Assembly: GCF_000143415.4 (NCBI RefSeq)
Contig: NW_003314262.1
Location: 5,676,304 to 5,740,303, forward strand
DNA length: 64,000 nt
Source of the DNA: Selaginella moellendorffii
Lineage: Eukaryota; Streptophyta; Lycopodiopsida; Selaginellales; Selaginellaceae
Direction of reading: 5' to 3'
Below, in pieces: positions 1-10,918 of this stretch; positions within the stretch are counted from its first letter, which is position 1; each line of letters begins with the position of its first letter. Under the pieces are notes generated by a model. That model was given only the letters and a program-made list of their open reading frames with translations, made no database searches and was not told the origin of the DNA. Made by a program: the position numbers and the translations under genes.

Positions 1-13
1 AGCGGAGTACAAA

Positions 14-301
14 GTGGATGATTTGGTGTTAGTCCGTTTTCCCCATCTTACGGTACGTGGTTTATCTAAGGGGCTCCTTGCGCAGTGGAAAGGACCGTAT
101 CGGGTGTTGCGGCAAGTTGGACCACAAGTTTATGAGGTTCGGCATGACGTTCAGCAGGCTGATCCTCCGGAGATTGTGCATGTGCAGCGGTTAAAACGCT
201 TCATACAGAGGGATCAGGAGCAGTTAATACCGTCTACAGATCCACCGATGCCTCCTCCTGACGTTCCTCCAGATCCCGGCCCATCTACAAGCGAACCCTG
301 A
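14..301 (+). pseudogene. 3' end of Ty3/gypsy polyprotein (integrase C-terminus)
   Basis: The 95-residue open frame reads through QWKGPYRVL and VHVQRLKRF. This resembles the C-terminal integrase/chromodomain-like tail of plant Ty3/gypsy polyproteins (SKL..KWRGPY..I and VHV..LK patterns). It is cut by the window edge, so whether the element is intact cannot be seen. It stops about 30 bp before a purine-rich tract and an LTR-like TG start, the expected order at the 3' end of such an element. The proline-rich tail after LKRF is typical linker sequence. Confidence 0.75.
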
Positions 302-330
302 CAACCTTCCATTATTCCGAGAGGAGGGGA

Positions 331-556
331 TGATGTGAGGGCCAAGTGTACGGCTACGATGCCGTATACTAATATTAGCGTAGTGGATTTTGGTAGCCGT
401 CGGATTGGTTTCAATCTGGACCACTCGCTCCTGTATATAAGCTAGGGTTTTTGGGTTAATTGGGATGCACATTTCTGTAGTCCCTTTCCATATTCCATGC
501 ACTCACAGTTATTATTTATATAGTGATATTTATTGTTTAATACAAAGCTTCCAACA
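331..556 (+). mobile_element. Putative 3' LTR of the gypsy element
   Basis: A polypurine tract (GAGAGGAGGGGA, 319-330) directly precedes TGATGTGAGG. The segment ends in CCAACA at 551-556, giving TG...CA ends. A TATA-like CTGTATATAAGC lies at about 431-442. Length would be about 226 bp, short for gypsy. The 5' LTR lies outside the window, so the boundaries are inferred from the tract and the ends only. Confidence 0.55.
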
Positions 557-1153
557 TTGGTAAGTGTATAAATTTATCATCACTAAAATACATAATCTGT
601 GTATATAATCAAATTCCTTTTTAAACAATCCATATTTTTAAATGCATATATCATAATTAAAGTTTTAATTAGTATGAGTGGAGATTGATAAAGAATCAAA
701 TAAATACTAATTTTTTTACAAATATCATAATATAATTCCTAACAATAATACTTGAATAGAAAGTCAGCATAATATTTCAAATTATTTCTATAATATGATA
801 ATAGTTTTTTTTTAAATTTAAAAGTTTTAAATAGCTATATATTTGATTTAGTTATTAGCATGAAGACAATTTTCCAGCTGGATATAACTATTTTAATTTA
901 TCAGTAAAATGTTTTTTTAATAAAAAAGAAATATTTAAATCATTTTCTCTTATTTATTTTAAATACTAGACTATTGTTATGTTTTTCTGAGTAAAAATAT
1001 TAAAATATATATATTAAAAATATTATAGAAAGTTTAAATATATTAAAAGCTCTTAGAGTAGTGTATATATTGTATAATATGTATTCAACTATTTAGGAAT
1101 ATAAAAAGGCTGTCAACATATTTTCATCAAAATTTATAATAGCTACATAAGAA
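557..1153. other. AT-rich intergenic DNA
   Basis: Very AT-rich sequence with no supported gene. It contains the likely promoter of the lectin gene, but no TATA box can be singled out in such a biased background. Confidence 0.6.
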
Positions 1154-2023
1154 ATGATGAATTTAATCAAATTGAATTTATGTATTTTATTATTTTGCAT
1201 ACTTGTAGCCAGATCAGTATCCCCTTTATATAGACCCAAATTTGGAAAGCTTAATTTCTTAAGTCCAAATGATATTGCAAAAATACTAGGTGCATTTACT
1301 AATTTAATCAGCAAAATAAGTAGAGATGATCCATATGTAGCTAATTATGGGGATGGAGAGATTATTGAAGTTTCAAAAGGATTAATTAGTCTTAAGTTTA
1401 AAAGAAAGGATCAATGCTCCATAGAGAGTACTTCAAATAATGTTTTTGGAAGAGCTTTAATTGCAGGATTTCAGAATCTTATAAATCAAAATCGTAATAA
1501 TATATTAGAACATAATTCAGATTACTTTCAAAATGAAAGCATTAATTATTTTATAGAATATAAATTAGTACAAGAATGGGAAGAATGGTTTCTAATAAAC
1601 CAATTGAATAAGCTTGATGATTCTTATTATTGCCATTTATTATCAAGTACACTTATTAATCCCTCAATACTTTATGAAGGTCAATTTTTAACTTCTCCTA
1701 ATAAAAAAAATGTTTTACTAATAGAATCTAACTGTAAGATAGTTCTATATTCATCATTAAAAAAAATTTGGGAAGCTAAAACATCTATAAAGGATGCTAT
1801 AAATTGTAAACTTATGTTACAAAATGATGGAAATTTAGTTTTTTATTTTCAAAAGGTAGTAGTATGGGCTAGTAATAAATATTGTTTACATCAACCATTA
1901 TGTATGTTATCTGTACTTTTAACAGTTCAAAATGATTGTAACTTAGTAATTTATTTAACTCAATTTCCTAATAATGTTTTATGGACATCAAATACATTTA
2001 ACCATCCTTCATGTACAAAATAA
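1154..2023 (+). CDS. Secreted B-lectin (GNA-type) domain protein
   Basis: Intronless 289-residue frame. Residues 1-23 form a hydrophobic signal peptide, so export to the secretory pathway is likely. Residues about 25-165 are unrecognised. The C-terminal part (about 175-285) looks like a bulb-type mannose-binding lectin domain. Two copies of the QxDxNxVxY sugar-binding pattern are visible as QNDGNLVFY and QNDCNLVIY, each followed by a VxWxSN strand (VVWASN, VLWTSN). A third subdomain is degenerate (IESNCKIVLY). In this family such sites bind mannose, but the second copy has Cys where Gly is usual. Codon use is extremely AT-rich, unlike the GC-rich genes from 4 kb onward. Expression and function are unproven. 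Confidence 0.72.
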   Translation: MMNLIKLNLCILLFCILVARSVSPLYRPKFGKLNFLSPNDIAKILGAFTNLISKISRDDPYVANYGDGEIIEVSKGLISLKFKRKDQCSIESTSNNVFGRALIAGFQNLINQNRNNILEHNSDYFQNESINYFIEYKLVQEWEEWFLINQLNKLDDSYYCHLLSSTLINPSILYEGQFLTSPNKKNVLLIESNCKIVLYSSLKKIWEAKTSIKDAINCKLMLQNDGNLVFYFQKVVVWASNKYCLHQPLCMLSVLLTVQNDCNLVIYLTQFPNNVLWTSNTFNHPSCTK

Positions 2024-2129
2024 GATTAAGGTAAATTATTTTATTTTATTTTTGAATACAATTTGAGTGTTAATTATTAATTTAGTAAAGTGTTTCTTAA
2101 ACTGTAGAAGAATGAAAGTCTAAGATATT

Positions 2130-2328
2130 TTGAACCCTTGGAAGCTTAAAATTGTTGATGCAAAAGTAAAAGTGCTGTTTTTCCTTCTAGAAGAAAAAGG
2201 AATATATCTATTGGAGTCACTATGGCTACTTTCTAAGCACTTGGATCTCAAAACTTTTATGTCATCAATTCAAGTATTATATTACCTAATAAAGTCAATG
2301 CATGTTGTGGGATGTAAACCAGCACCAT
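2130..2328 (+). pseudogene. Possible copia reverse-transcriptase remnant
   Basis: A short frame ends in VVGCKPAP, which resembles the VGCKPxPSP motif near the end of Ty1/copia reverse transcriptases. The preceding residues match that region only loosely. The hAT element described next begins immediately after. Without it the frame would still end in TAG, so this was already a relic before the insertion. Confidence 0.25.
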
Positions 2329-2854
2329 CATAGTTACGAACACGAACACGGAACACGAACACGAGCCTCAGATTTCAGGAACCCGAACACGGAACACGAT
2401 CACGGCCACGATGGCTCACGAATATTCTACTGAATATTCTAAGAATATGTTATTTAAAAATTATATTCTATTTCTTATTATATTATTATAGGAATATGCT
2501 ATATTTTATCACATAAACTACTTCACACTTTTAAACTACTCAAATATCCTGCATCTCATCGTCATCTTCAACCTCATGATCTTCGACCTCACGATCTTCG
2601 ACATCATCTCCATCTTCCTCTTGTTTGCCTTGGATTGCTGCTGCTGTGCCCTGAAATGGTGCGCCCTGGCTGGATTGTCGTGTGATGCCGTGCGCCCTAA
2701 AACCAGAATATTCCGCACGAGAATATTCTGAACAGTGGTCCGTGTTGGTAACACGGACCACTGTTCACGAACACGGCCGTGGGAACACGACCCATGGCCG
2801 TGTTCGTGAAACACGGTGAACACGGCCGGGATCCCGGCCGTGTTCGTAACACTG
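2329..2854. mobile_element. Non-autonomous hAT-type transposon
   Basis: The 526-bp element is bounded by terminal inverted repeats. The left end is CATAGTTACGAACACG (2329-2344) and the right end, read on the minus strand, is CAGTGTTACGAACACG (2854-2839), with 14 of 16 identical. It is flanked by a perfect 8-bp target duplication AGCACCAT (2321-2328 and 2855-2862). An 8-bp duplication and a CA(g/t)(t/a)G start are hallmarks of hAT elements. Both subterminal regions are packed with GAACACG/CGTGTTC heptamers, like the subterminal transposase-binding repeats of hAT elements. The core is AT-rich and shows no transposase, so the element would need one in trans. Confidence 0.85.
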
Positions 2855-2862
2855 AGCACCAT

Positions 2863-3780
2863 AGCTATCACCATCTTAGGTCTACAGAGTCGAACTATAA
2901 TGAAATCCATGCCTAGTGGTGGCACTCAATTGCTCCCATGGAAGAATTTCTTTCAGTAAAACTGTAATAAAGACTTTAATTATATTGATAAGCTTTGAAG
3001 CACAAGGACAAAGTTTTTAAAAGAATAAATAAGTGCACACACATCTCATGCAGATAAATTTGGCTAGTAAATCTGATGGGCATTCTTTTGGGTTGTAATC
3101 AAGTAAGTCAACAATGCAACCTGATCTAGATGACAACATTTTGTCAACCCCTTCCATATCAAAGCTATGATATGGAAGGGGTTGACAAAAGTGCTGTTAA
3201 AGCTCTAGATGCTTGACTTACCCATGTTGATTCTCTTTTTGGTTTTTGGAAATGTTTACAAGATGCTTGTATCAAGGCTGAATGCATCTCAAGGAATTGG
3301 ATCCGGGCTCCAACAAGCCTTTCACACGGAGAAATCAAAAGTCGTTCAAAATGTAAGCTTCAATTTTCTTTTGAGTTTCGGATGAGTCAATGTATGAAGT
3401 TTTAGGTTTATGAGTAAATATTAAGGCATTATATCACTTGTTCACAACTTGTAGAAGCTCTAGATCCTTGAGGCTATCCACAACACTGGGCTATGGAGAA
3501 AATATTTAGATAGTTTTCAGAATGTATATCTTATTTTTGTTGAGGTTCCCCTGGTTTTATGGTTTTAGGATGAATGATCAATGTCTGGAATTATCGAAAT
3601 TGCGTAAAGTGATTTTCCCAATATGATTCATAAATATTGTAAAAGATTATAATCTGCTCAATCCATGTTTATTGACACATATTAATACTCCCAAGATAAT
3701 GCCTCCAAGATGAAAGTTTGTGCTTGACTGACCAATGCACGTTCATTAAAGAAGTTAGGTCTGTAATTACATCTAAGATA
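2863..3780. other. Intergenic DNA with one perfect hairpin
   Basis: No gene is supported here. The stretch lies between the hAT element and the 3' end of the CBS gene. Its one distinctive structure is the inverted repeat at 3139-3190. Confidence 0.5.
3139..3190. repeat. Perfect 22-bp inverted repeat, 8-nt loop
   Basis: Arms 3139-3160 and 3169-3190 are exact reverse complements (arm start TTTTGTCAACCCC), separated by AAAGCTAT. Transcribed RNA would form an uninterrupted 22-bp hairpin. It does not sit directly behind an annotated gene end. Confidence 0.85.
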
Positions 3781-4660
3781 TCATTCATGTTTTCCCTCCA
3801 GTGCTGTGAAAATGTCCGTCCTGGTGACCATGCCTGCACAATAGACAAAGACGGTAAGAAGTTTCAAGCTAAACTACTACTCACCAATGACTGCGTTGGA
3901 ATCGTTTACTATAGGGATCCTATGGATCTTCTTCTTAAGCATGATAACAGCAGCATCTTAGAAAAAAAAGAAAAAGAACTTCAATAAAAAGAAAAAAAAA
4001 TTCAATGAAGCTTTTGATTCACCTGAAACAGTTTTGTCGGCAGATAATGTGATTGCTGGTGAGCTCATCACCTCAGAGACTGGCGATTTCAGCTGGAAAG
4101 ATGCACACATTTCTTAGATGAGACTGTTTGAGAGTTTTTATATTACCCCGTTGGTGGCCTTGTCTCGGTCCTTTCTAGACACCACTCCAATACACTTGCG
4201 CTCCTCGTCCAGCACAGGAACTCCAGAAACCTCGTCAAAGCAGTGCTCGATCGCCTCGAGAAGATCGTCCTGCGCCGCCGAGAAGCGAAGCCCGGACATC
4301 ACATCCGCGAGGAGAGTTGATGGTTGAGCCTGGAACAAGATCAAACTCCATCAACTCCAAAGCTCCAACAAAGCTCTCTGCAAATTATACCTCGGCCTTG
4401 AAGAGCGTGGGCGCGAAGTGGAGCGAGAGATCCTCAAAGTTGAGCATGGAGAAATTCTCGGGCCACTCACCCGACGGCAGAATCTCGACATAGTCTACTC
4501 CCACCTTCTCGGTCTTGACAGCTCGAATCCCCCCTCCCCGGACCTTGGAAACTCGCGGAGATCTAGCCGCTAGAACCGGGACCCCCAAGAAAGCGGAGCT
4601 CCCACGCGCTGGATCCCTCAGCAGCAAGCCACTCCCGCAAATCCCTCTCAAAACTGCCAT
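3781..4660 (-). CDS. Plastid-type protein with two CBS domains
   Basis: Five exons on the minus strand: 4391-4660, 4147-4329, 4023-4092, 3885-3956 and 3781-3833. All introns are GT-AG and phases are consistent, giving 215 residues. The N-terminus is rich in Arg/Ser/Ala and resembles a chloroplast transit peptide. Residues about 90-150 form CBS 1 (ADVMSG..., SGVPVLDEE, GVVSRKDRD). Residues about 152-210 form CBS 2 (VSEVMSSPAITL, HRIPIV, GMVTRTDIF). CBS pairs bind adenosine nucleotides and tune partner enzymes; plant plastid CBS proteins such as CBSX regulate thioredoxin-linked processes. The exact subfamily is not certain. The next minus-strand gene ends about 320 bp upstream, leaving room for its promoter. 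Confidence 0.85.
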
Positions 4661-4981
4661 GCGATCCAGTTTGCTTCTTAGAAAAAATTAGTGTTTGTTG
4701 CCCCTTCCTGGCATGGATAGTCTCTTCCCACCCAATGCCCGCGTGCCATGTGGACCCGCCAAGCGATTTTTCTTTGATTCGACCCCACAAGCCAAGGATA
4801 AGAAGAGCGTACAGTGTCATTCTCTTGTCATGTGGAGGCTAGGTGTAGTGTTAAAAGAAACTGTGTGTAGTATTAAAAGAATATATTTGGGCGCAAACCA
4901 TGGAACTCCTAACCATTGAATTTCTATTCTCTATTTGATCGTGTCCTGTTATTATGCACACAAGCCACATAGGTTTTTTTT

Positions 4982-6716
4982 CTAGCGCTTGGGTTCGATC
5001 CCCTGAGAGGCCGCCTTGGCGGCGGTCTTGAGCACAGACGTTGGCTTCATCACGCTCTTGGGATTGATGGCGTTGCGCAGCTTGGAAATGGTCCATGCCG
5101 TGGAGACTAAATGGCCGGCGGTGGCCAGGCCTTCGTGCGCAAACTCGCCAGCCTTGTCTCCAAATCTGCGAGGAAGATGTTCGTCATTTTCCAGGCCCAA
5201 CTTGAAAATGCATCCTTATTTCACGAAGAGAGGAAACATACCTGTGAGAGATTGCCCCGGTTGTCACCACAGAGCTTGTGTTAAGAACGTTTGTTCCAGC
5301 GACCTCAACAGCGTCGAAGATTTTTCCTGCGAAGCAGAAGGAACATCCAGTTAGACGAAGTACATCAGTGTCAACTAAGCACGTACCGAAACCGTCCAAA
5401 GACGCGAGAGCAATCTCGCCGGGTAACATCTTGAAGAATTTCTTCCCCGCCCTCGAGTTTACAATCGAGGTTGTAAAGAATCCAGTCACTGACACGACAC
5501 CCGTGAGGACTCCCTTCGCTACTTTCTCCGACATCTTAGTCACCCTCTTGGCTCTGATGGATCATCAAAGAAACGTTAGCTTTTCTAAAGAACAAAACCT
5601 TGGAAAGAAAAAACACGAGACATACCTGCGAATGTTCCTCATTGTCCGCGGGCTCACCTCAGATGGCTTGCCGCAGGCTCCTGAAACACGCCTTACAAGC
5701 CGTCCAGTCCTCTCCAAATTCGCGACTGTCGTCTCACTGCACCAGAAAATCCCCCTGATTATGTGCCCGGTTCCGCCGGCAATCGCTCGAGCCAGGCTGC
5801 TGTTATAGTCGTCTACGTTGGGAGCAATGGTCGTCCAGTAAGCTGTAGAAACCTCGTCGGATGGCTTCTTCTCGGTGATAGCGTCCGTTGGAACCGGCTT
5901 GCCAGGGAGGTCCGAGCTCACCACCTCTCGCGAAGACGCCTCAGGTACCTTGCCTCCATCCACCTTCTTTACATCTTCCTCCGAGCCCTGGAGCATGGTT
6001 GGAGCGGAGAAATAGCTGTACTGTTCCAAGATCTTGTCAAGCTCTCTGAGAAGCTCCTTGTTGCCGTCAACTTGGAACGTAACTCCATAGTTGAGAGTCT
6101 CAGTTGCCTTCGAATCCTTGGGCGGCTTCTCGTCGTCGTCGGCTTCCACACGCAGCGAGAACACGTAGTGCGATGGATCGAGCTTTGTAGCAGGCAAGTC
6201 GTTCACAACGGGCCACTGGAGTTCATCACCGACTCTGGCGAACAGCGCCACGTCTGTACCGTTTTGCAGCAGCTTCACCAGGACGAACTCGCCAGATGCC
6301 AGAATAACACTTTCCTGCTCGTCGATGAGATGCGCCAGACACCCCGGGATCTTTACCAGCACTTCCTCAGATGCTTCCACCACAGGAGGCTCTTTGGCAT
6401 CACTAGTCTCTGCACCCTTGGAAGAAGGAGGCTGATATATATCTGGATAGAGCTTCGAAGTCGCTCCCGCAACTTTGTCTAAGTTCTCGTCACGCGTTGG
6501 AGACCTCACCTTCAGACCCGTTGTCGGATCATACTGAGCGACCTCGTCTTTTGCTGATGACGGGATACCGTTCACTTCTCTTGTAACACCCTCCGGTGGT
6601 GCCGGAGAAGGCAGACTGTTAGAGCGCTCGAAAGCGGCGATGCTATCACTCTTCTGACCTCCCATCCATTTATCCGATCCAATAATGAACGACGAACGCC
6701 CTTTGAACCACTGCAT
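4982..6716 (-). CDS. ERD7: ERD7-like senescence/dehydration-associated protein
   Basis: Four coding exons: 5626-6716, 5387-5553, 5242-5326 and 4982-5165, giving 508 residues. The middle section (KIPGCLAHLIDEQESV, GEFVLVKLLQ, YVFSLRVE, LNYGVTFQV) matches the N-terminal half of plant ERD7/spartin-like proteins. The C-terminal third (DDYNSSLARAIAGGTGHII, KMSEKVAKGVLTGVVSVTG, ATAGHLVSTAWTISKLR) is the senescence domain. Family members are stress-induced and associate with membrane lipids. The start is the first ATG (6716) of the exon that begins near 6781 after a likely 5' UTR intron with donor near 6915. An upstream in-frame ATG at 6836 would lie inside that intron. Confidence 0.88.
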
Positions 6717-6977
6717 TCTTGTGTACCTAGCTGGAATTCTCACCGACTCAACAGTAGCAGCTCCCGAAAGCTCTAGCCCTGGAACACAAGAACGACTTGT
6801 TAGAACCCTTTCGAGAAACAAGTCCAGAGAACCCATTCGCCCATCATAGCAAGGACACGGATTCTCAAACCCACCAGCAAGAAATAGGAATCCACACGGA
6901 TCATGAGAGACATACCTGAATTTTACCTCCCGCGAAGAAAACCCGCTAACAGACCAAATTGATCCAACTGCGCCTCG

Positions 6978-6985
6978 CTTTATAC
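6978..6985 (-). promoter_or_regulatory. TATA box of the ERD7-like gene
   Basis: Read on the minus strand this is GTATAAAG, about 260 bp before the chosen ATG. It lies about 60 bp upstream of the putative first-exon donor near 6915, consistent with a short spliced 5' leader. Confidence 0.45.
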
Positions 6986-7345
6986 TTGCCCTTTCGTGGC
7001 AAACTCACAGTCGTCCAGCTGGGAATCCCATCGGACGCGATTGACACCGCGTTATAGCCGTGTGGCAGTTTGCTGTAGTGCCACGTTTATAATACGGATA
7101 CTTAATGAAAATTCCCATAGTTTTCTCTTGCGCTGGAGATAAGCAAAAATTTGTTAAAACCTTTAGCGTAACTCTTACCGGCACTATCAACAAAAATGGA
7201 GGGCCATTTGGAGATCCCTGCACTACTTACAACCTCATTTACTTATATCTCAGTCAAGTCTAGCTATTGGGACGATCACCTACATTGAGAAAATGAGAAA
7301 CGATTGAAGAGCTTTGGAAAGTGATTTTACCTTCAGTGACGCTCG

Positions 7346-9017
7346 TTACGATATTTTGGTGATTCTAAGCTTTGCCTTGAGATCCGCCACCTCTTGTTCT
7401 TGTTGCTGCGCATTGTTTTTCACATAAATATCGGCGAAAAAACAAAAATCTACTACGGGCGTTACCTTCCTCAATGTTTGTATCTGCAACTTGTGCTCTT
7501 CATCCATGAGGCGCCACTCGAGTGCCATCTCGTATTCGATGGTGTTCGGCTGGGAACAGTGTGCTGTGGAGACTGCCTCTTTCTGCAAAACGCGATTAAG
7601 TGCCTGGTTTACTTGAGGAGTTAAAAGAAGGCTTACAAATTTTTCCGTCTGCACCCGCCAGTACTTCTCAACAGGAAGATGTCCAGGAAACTTTTTTGCT
7701 CTTGGTCGTTCCACCGCAGTTGCAATACAAGGCCTGCATACACAACACAAAGTAGATTCAAAGCGTGAAAGCAAGAAAGAGAACAATATACCCCTCCTCT
7801 TCTGATAAGATCACACAATTTTCCTGGATAGTCTTCAAAACGCGGTTGCCTTTGTCGGCATCTCGGAAGGCTAGCACCGCTTCTCCTGGTCGAATCACCG
7901 GTTGCATCAGTAGTAGTAAGCTATTTGCGGATCGCTTACCTCTTTTTGATTCGAACTTGCAACACTTTGGCGGAACAACAGCAACTTCCACATCCGCTCG
8001 AATGTCTTTGAAAAGGAACACCAAGGCTTCCTGCATAGAACTTCAGCAAGAAGACATCCGTGATTTCTGAGAGTACCTTCAGCTCTTCAGAGGTGTAACC
8101 AGTGCCAAATCCCATCAGCATGATGACATTGCCTTTGTCGAATGCTTCGTCCAGCTTATCGTTCCATCCCAGCTTCTTAAACGCGTTCTTGAGCGCCGGA
8201 CGCTTCTCCTTCTCTGGTCGTGTTTCCTGCGTTGAAACCGGCACAGGCTTCTGCTGCAAGGTCAATGAGAAAGCAAAACTTGAAAATCACCTGTGGAGCG
8301 GCTTCGTGGGTCACAACCAGTTTTTTCTTCACTGGACGTTCCAGACGATCATCCGCCGGCCTCCGTGGGCATTTCTTCACAGCTGCGTTGTAAGAAACAC
8401 CGTTCAACACAAAGCAGCTTTAAACTATAAACAACATACATAAACTCTTTGTCTATCCGACTCACCTCCAATTCGCTCTAGCGCTTCTCTGAGATTGCAA
8501 TGAACTTCTCCGAGAAGGAAATCGTAGCACCTCGAGACGTAGTAGCGAGCTCCACTAATTTCCTCCTTCGTGGGCGCCCAGTTCGCAACTCCTTCTGGGC
8601 AGTACAAGACTTTAACCGCACACTTTTCCTCCACGACATTCTGGGTGGCAGGACAAGAATCGTGAACGGCGAAGCAAAAAAAACTAATGTTTTCATACAT
8701 ACCAGATCGTTGGAGTCCTCGGCGCCATTCCCACTGCCGAGCGCCAGGAAGAGCTCCTGGTCGCCGGCATCCACCTCAATGTCGAGATCTTCGCGCCGAT
8801 AGAGCCACCGAACGACCACATTTCCCTTCTTCGTGATGCGATTCTCCCACAGCCGCACGACGAGGCCCACAAACGGGAGCTCCGGGTCACGGGACCTGAG
8901 ATGGATGAAATCGTAGAGGCAAATCTCCTGCCTGTCCAGAAGAACGGACTCGTACTCCCGCTCGAGCTCCCCGGAATCCTCCCTCTTGCTCATGCTCTTC
9001 CCCCATACAATCTGCAT
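7346..9017 (-). CDS. ASI1: ASI1-like BAH and RRM domain protein
   Basis: Nine exons: 8703-9017, 8466-8640, 8291-8382, 8077-8253, 7940-8030, 7792-7885, 7637-7733, 7466-7582 and 7346-7405. Phases match at every junction and give 405 residues. Residues about 20-165 are a BAH domain (LYDFIHL, PFVGLVVRLWEN, VVRWLYR, ELFLALGSG, YYVSRCYDFLLGE). Residues about 225-315 look like an RRM (NVIMLMGFGTGYTSEEL, GEAVLAFRDADKGNRVL). The C-terminus has the block HCSQPNTIEYEMALEW that I associate with ASI1-type proteins. Arabidopsis ASI1 binds heterochromatin inside introns and promotes full-length transcripts of genes such as IBM1. The upstream TTG-started extension to 9095 is not credible as a start. Confidence 0.82.
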
Positions 9018-9409
9018 CGGGCCGCGATCGAGGGAAGCGGTCCGGCCGATCAGGGCAAATATCGCGACCGCGCAGCCATTGTTGAGAGGAGGCAAGAAAG
9101 AAACGAGAAAGAAAGAAAGCTCGGCGCTTGCGTGATCGTGAAGCTCACCGATCGGGCGCCGCGATCAGCCGACGAGTCGCGGCAATGCAGGAAAGGAATC
9201 GCCCGGGCGACGCGATCGCCGACCTAGGCGTGGCGGCAACGAAATAAGGACGATCAGGGCAAAAGAATCGCGAGCGTGGGAGGAGAAAAGAGCGAGTCAC
9301 ATTTGTTTGCCGCGATACTTAAAAGGCGGTCGCCCTAGGGAGAACTAGATAAGCTAACAACGCATTAGAATTAGTTCTATCTACAGATAAACTTCTCGCA
9401 TTTTCTTCG

Positions 9410-10800
9410 CTAGTCAAACAAAAAGAAGAACTTACCGCGAGTGGTAAAATGGATCGAGCTTCCTTCCCTTGCTTCTTCAATCCATGCGCGCCGGGCTTTG
9501 CTCCAAGTTTCCTCCGGGAACTTCGACACGATCAAGCGAAGATGGTGTCCAAGCCAGCGCCGGAAAGGAGCACACTCGCGATCGTGCCAGTAGCTCGAAT
9601 CAGGCAGTGGAATCTCGTTGATCACATCCCTGCGCATGAAAGCACCCATGAGCGAGACGATCAGATGACAATGTCAATACCTGAAGTACTCGAGAGCATG
9701 AAACCTGGATGGTCTATAGACGTCGCTAGACTGTAATGTCCATCGACACAAGCCGGCGTTCCAGACCAAACACCGACGAACGTCAACTCCGTGAACTCCG
9801 GAAGAAACTGCGCGCCAGGAAGAAAATCGGTCTCTAGTGCAAGAAATAAGAACTGCGAAACTTACTAGCGGGATCCAGGCAGCGAAGACAGTGAAGTTGC
9901 AATCATTATCATGGTGTTGTTGGAGGCCACGACCCTGCCGACGCTGCAGATGAAATCACTGTCACTGAAATCCCGAAAGCCGCCACGATCTTCTTCGCAT
10001 AGTTCTGGTTCTTCTCGTCACGCCAATACGCAAATCCATGGCTGGTTCGCAGCGCAGACCCGGTCACGTCTTCCAAGGCTGCTTTCTCTCGCACTTCACG
10101 GCTGATCTCCTCCTCGAAAACATACTCGTAAGCCACGAGCACATCTTTGTAGCGTTTCTCTGCCTCTTCGGGATCCGCATCACTCCTGTCAAGAGCCGAC
10201 TTTAGCGACGATACAACTGCAAGACAAAACAATCACGAATCAAGAACAAAGAAAGGAAACACACGTACCAGGATAGGAGATCATCGCACAAACTGGATTG
10301 TTTCCAAGAACTCCAAGCTTGCTCTCGACTGCAATTCCGGGAACTCTTGCAAGAGCTTTTCTTCTGGAGGATCCGAAAGCCGGCACCTAGAATCCGTGCT
10401 TGAGAAGTGCCTCCTCGAGAGGCGATCCAGAAATGGGATCCATAGAAACATCCTCGACCGGAACATCTCCTCTCTGTTTCGAGCGCTGGCAGCCATAGTG
10501 CCGGGAACAATCTTTCCTGTGGAACTCCAGCCTTCCATCCTGAAAGTACTCCCGGCGGCTCTGGAAGCTCTCTCGGAGTAGCGTACAAAGCTGCCCCCCG
10601 GGACTATCTCCGCCAGAGGATCTTCAGTCGATCCTCGTCACGCAGATCGAGGACGAGTTCAATGATCCGGAACATCGGCTCTAATCGGATGAATCGCGAT
10701 CAGAAACGTACCTTGGCTCCTTCTTTTCCAGTGAACAGAAACGCTGGAGCTGACGTTTACCCAATCTTCCTCAAAGCCCTCGCCATAGCCTAAGAGCCCT
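9410..10800 (-). pseudogene. Frame-broken unknown gene, possible membrane protein
   Basis: Coding-like stretches run along the minus strand. They include about 10232-9970 (AYEYVFEEEISREVREKAAL, GFAYWRDEKNQNYAKKIV, then a hydrophobic segment), about 9815-9681 (FLPEFTEL, FVGVWSGTP, SIDHPGF) and 9629-9410 (DVINEIPLPDSSYWHDRECA, RRWLGHHLRLIVSKFPEE, ending FFFLFD). Splice-like GT and AG signals separate them. The sensible frame changes at least three times without an intron: near 9950, near 9910 and near 9690. I do not recognise the family. Either it is a recent pseudogene, or the sequence has indels, or the exon structure is unusual. Confidence 0.4.
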
Positions 10801-10918
10801 AAATAAAATTTAAAGGGAAAGCGTGGGAAATGTAAAGGTAAAAGAAAAGGGCCTAGTTGGTATTAGGGCCACGTAAGCAGCCGCAGTCGTGGCAGGATTT
10901 TGAGCGTCGGATCAAACA

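Noticed and set aside
5763-6482. 239-codon frame antisense to the ERD7-like gene
   Set aside because: It is the shadow of a confident coding exon on the other strand and lacks recognisable motifs.
9017-9095. N-terminal extension of the ASI1-like protein
   Set aside because: It would start at TTG; the ATG at 9017 matches where family homology begins.
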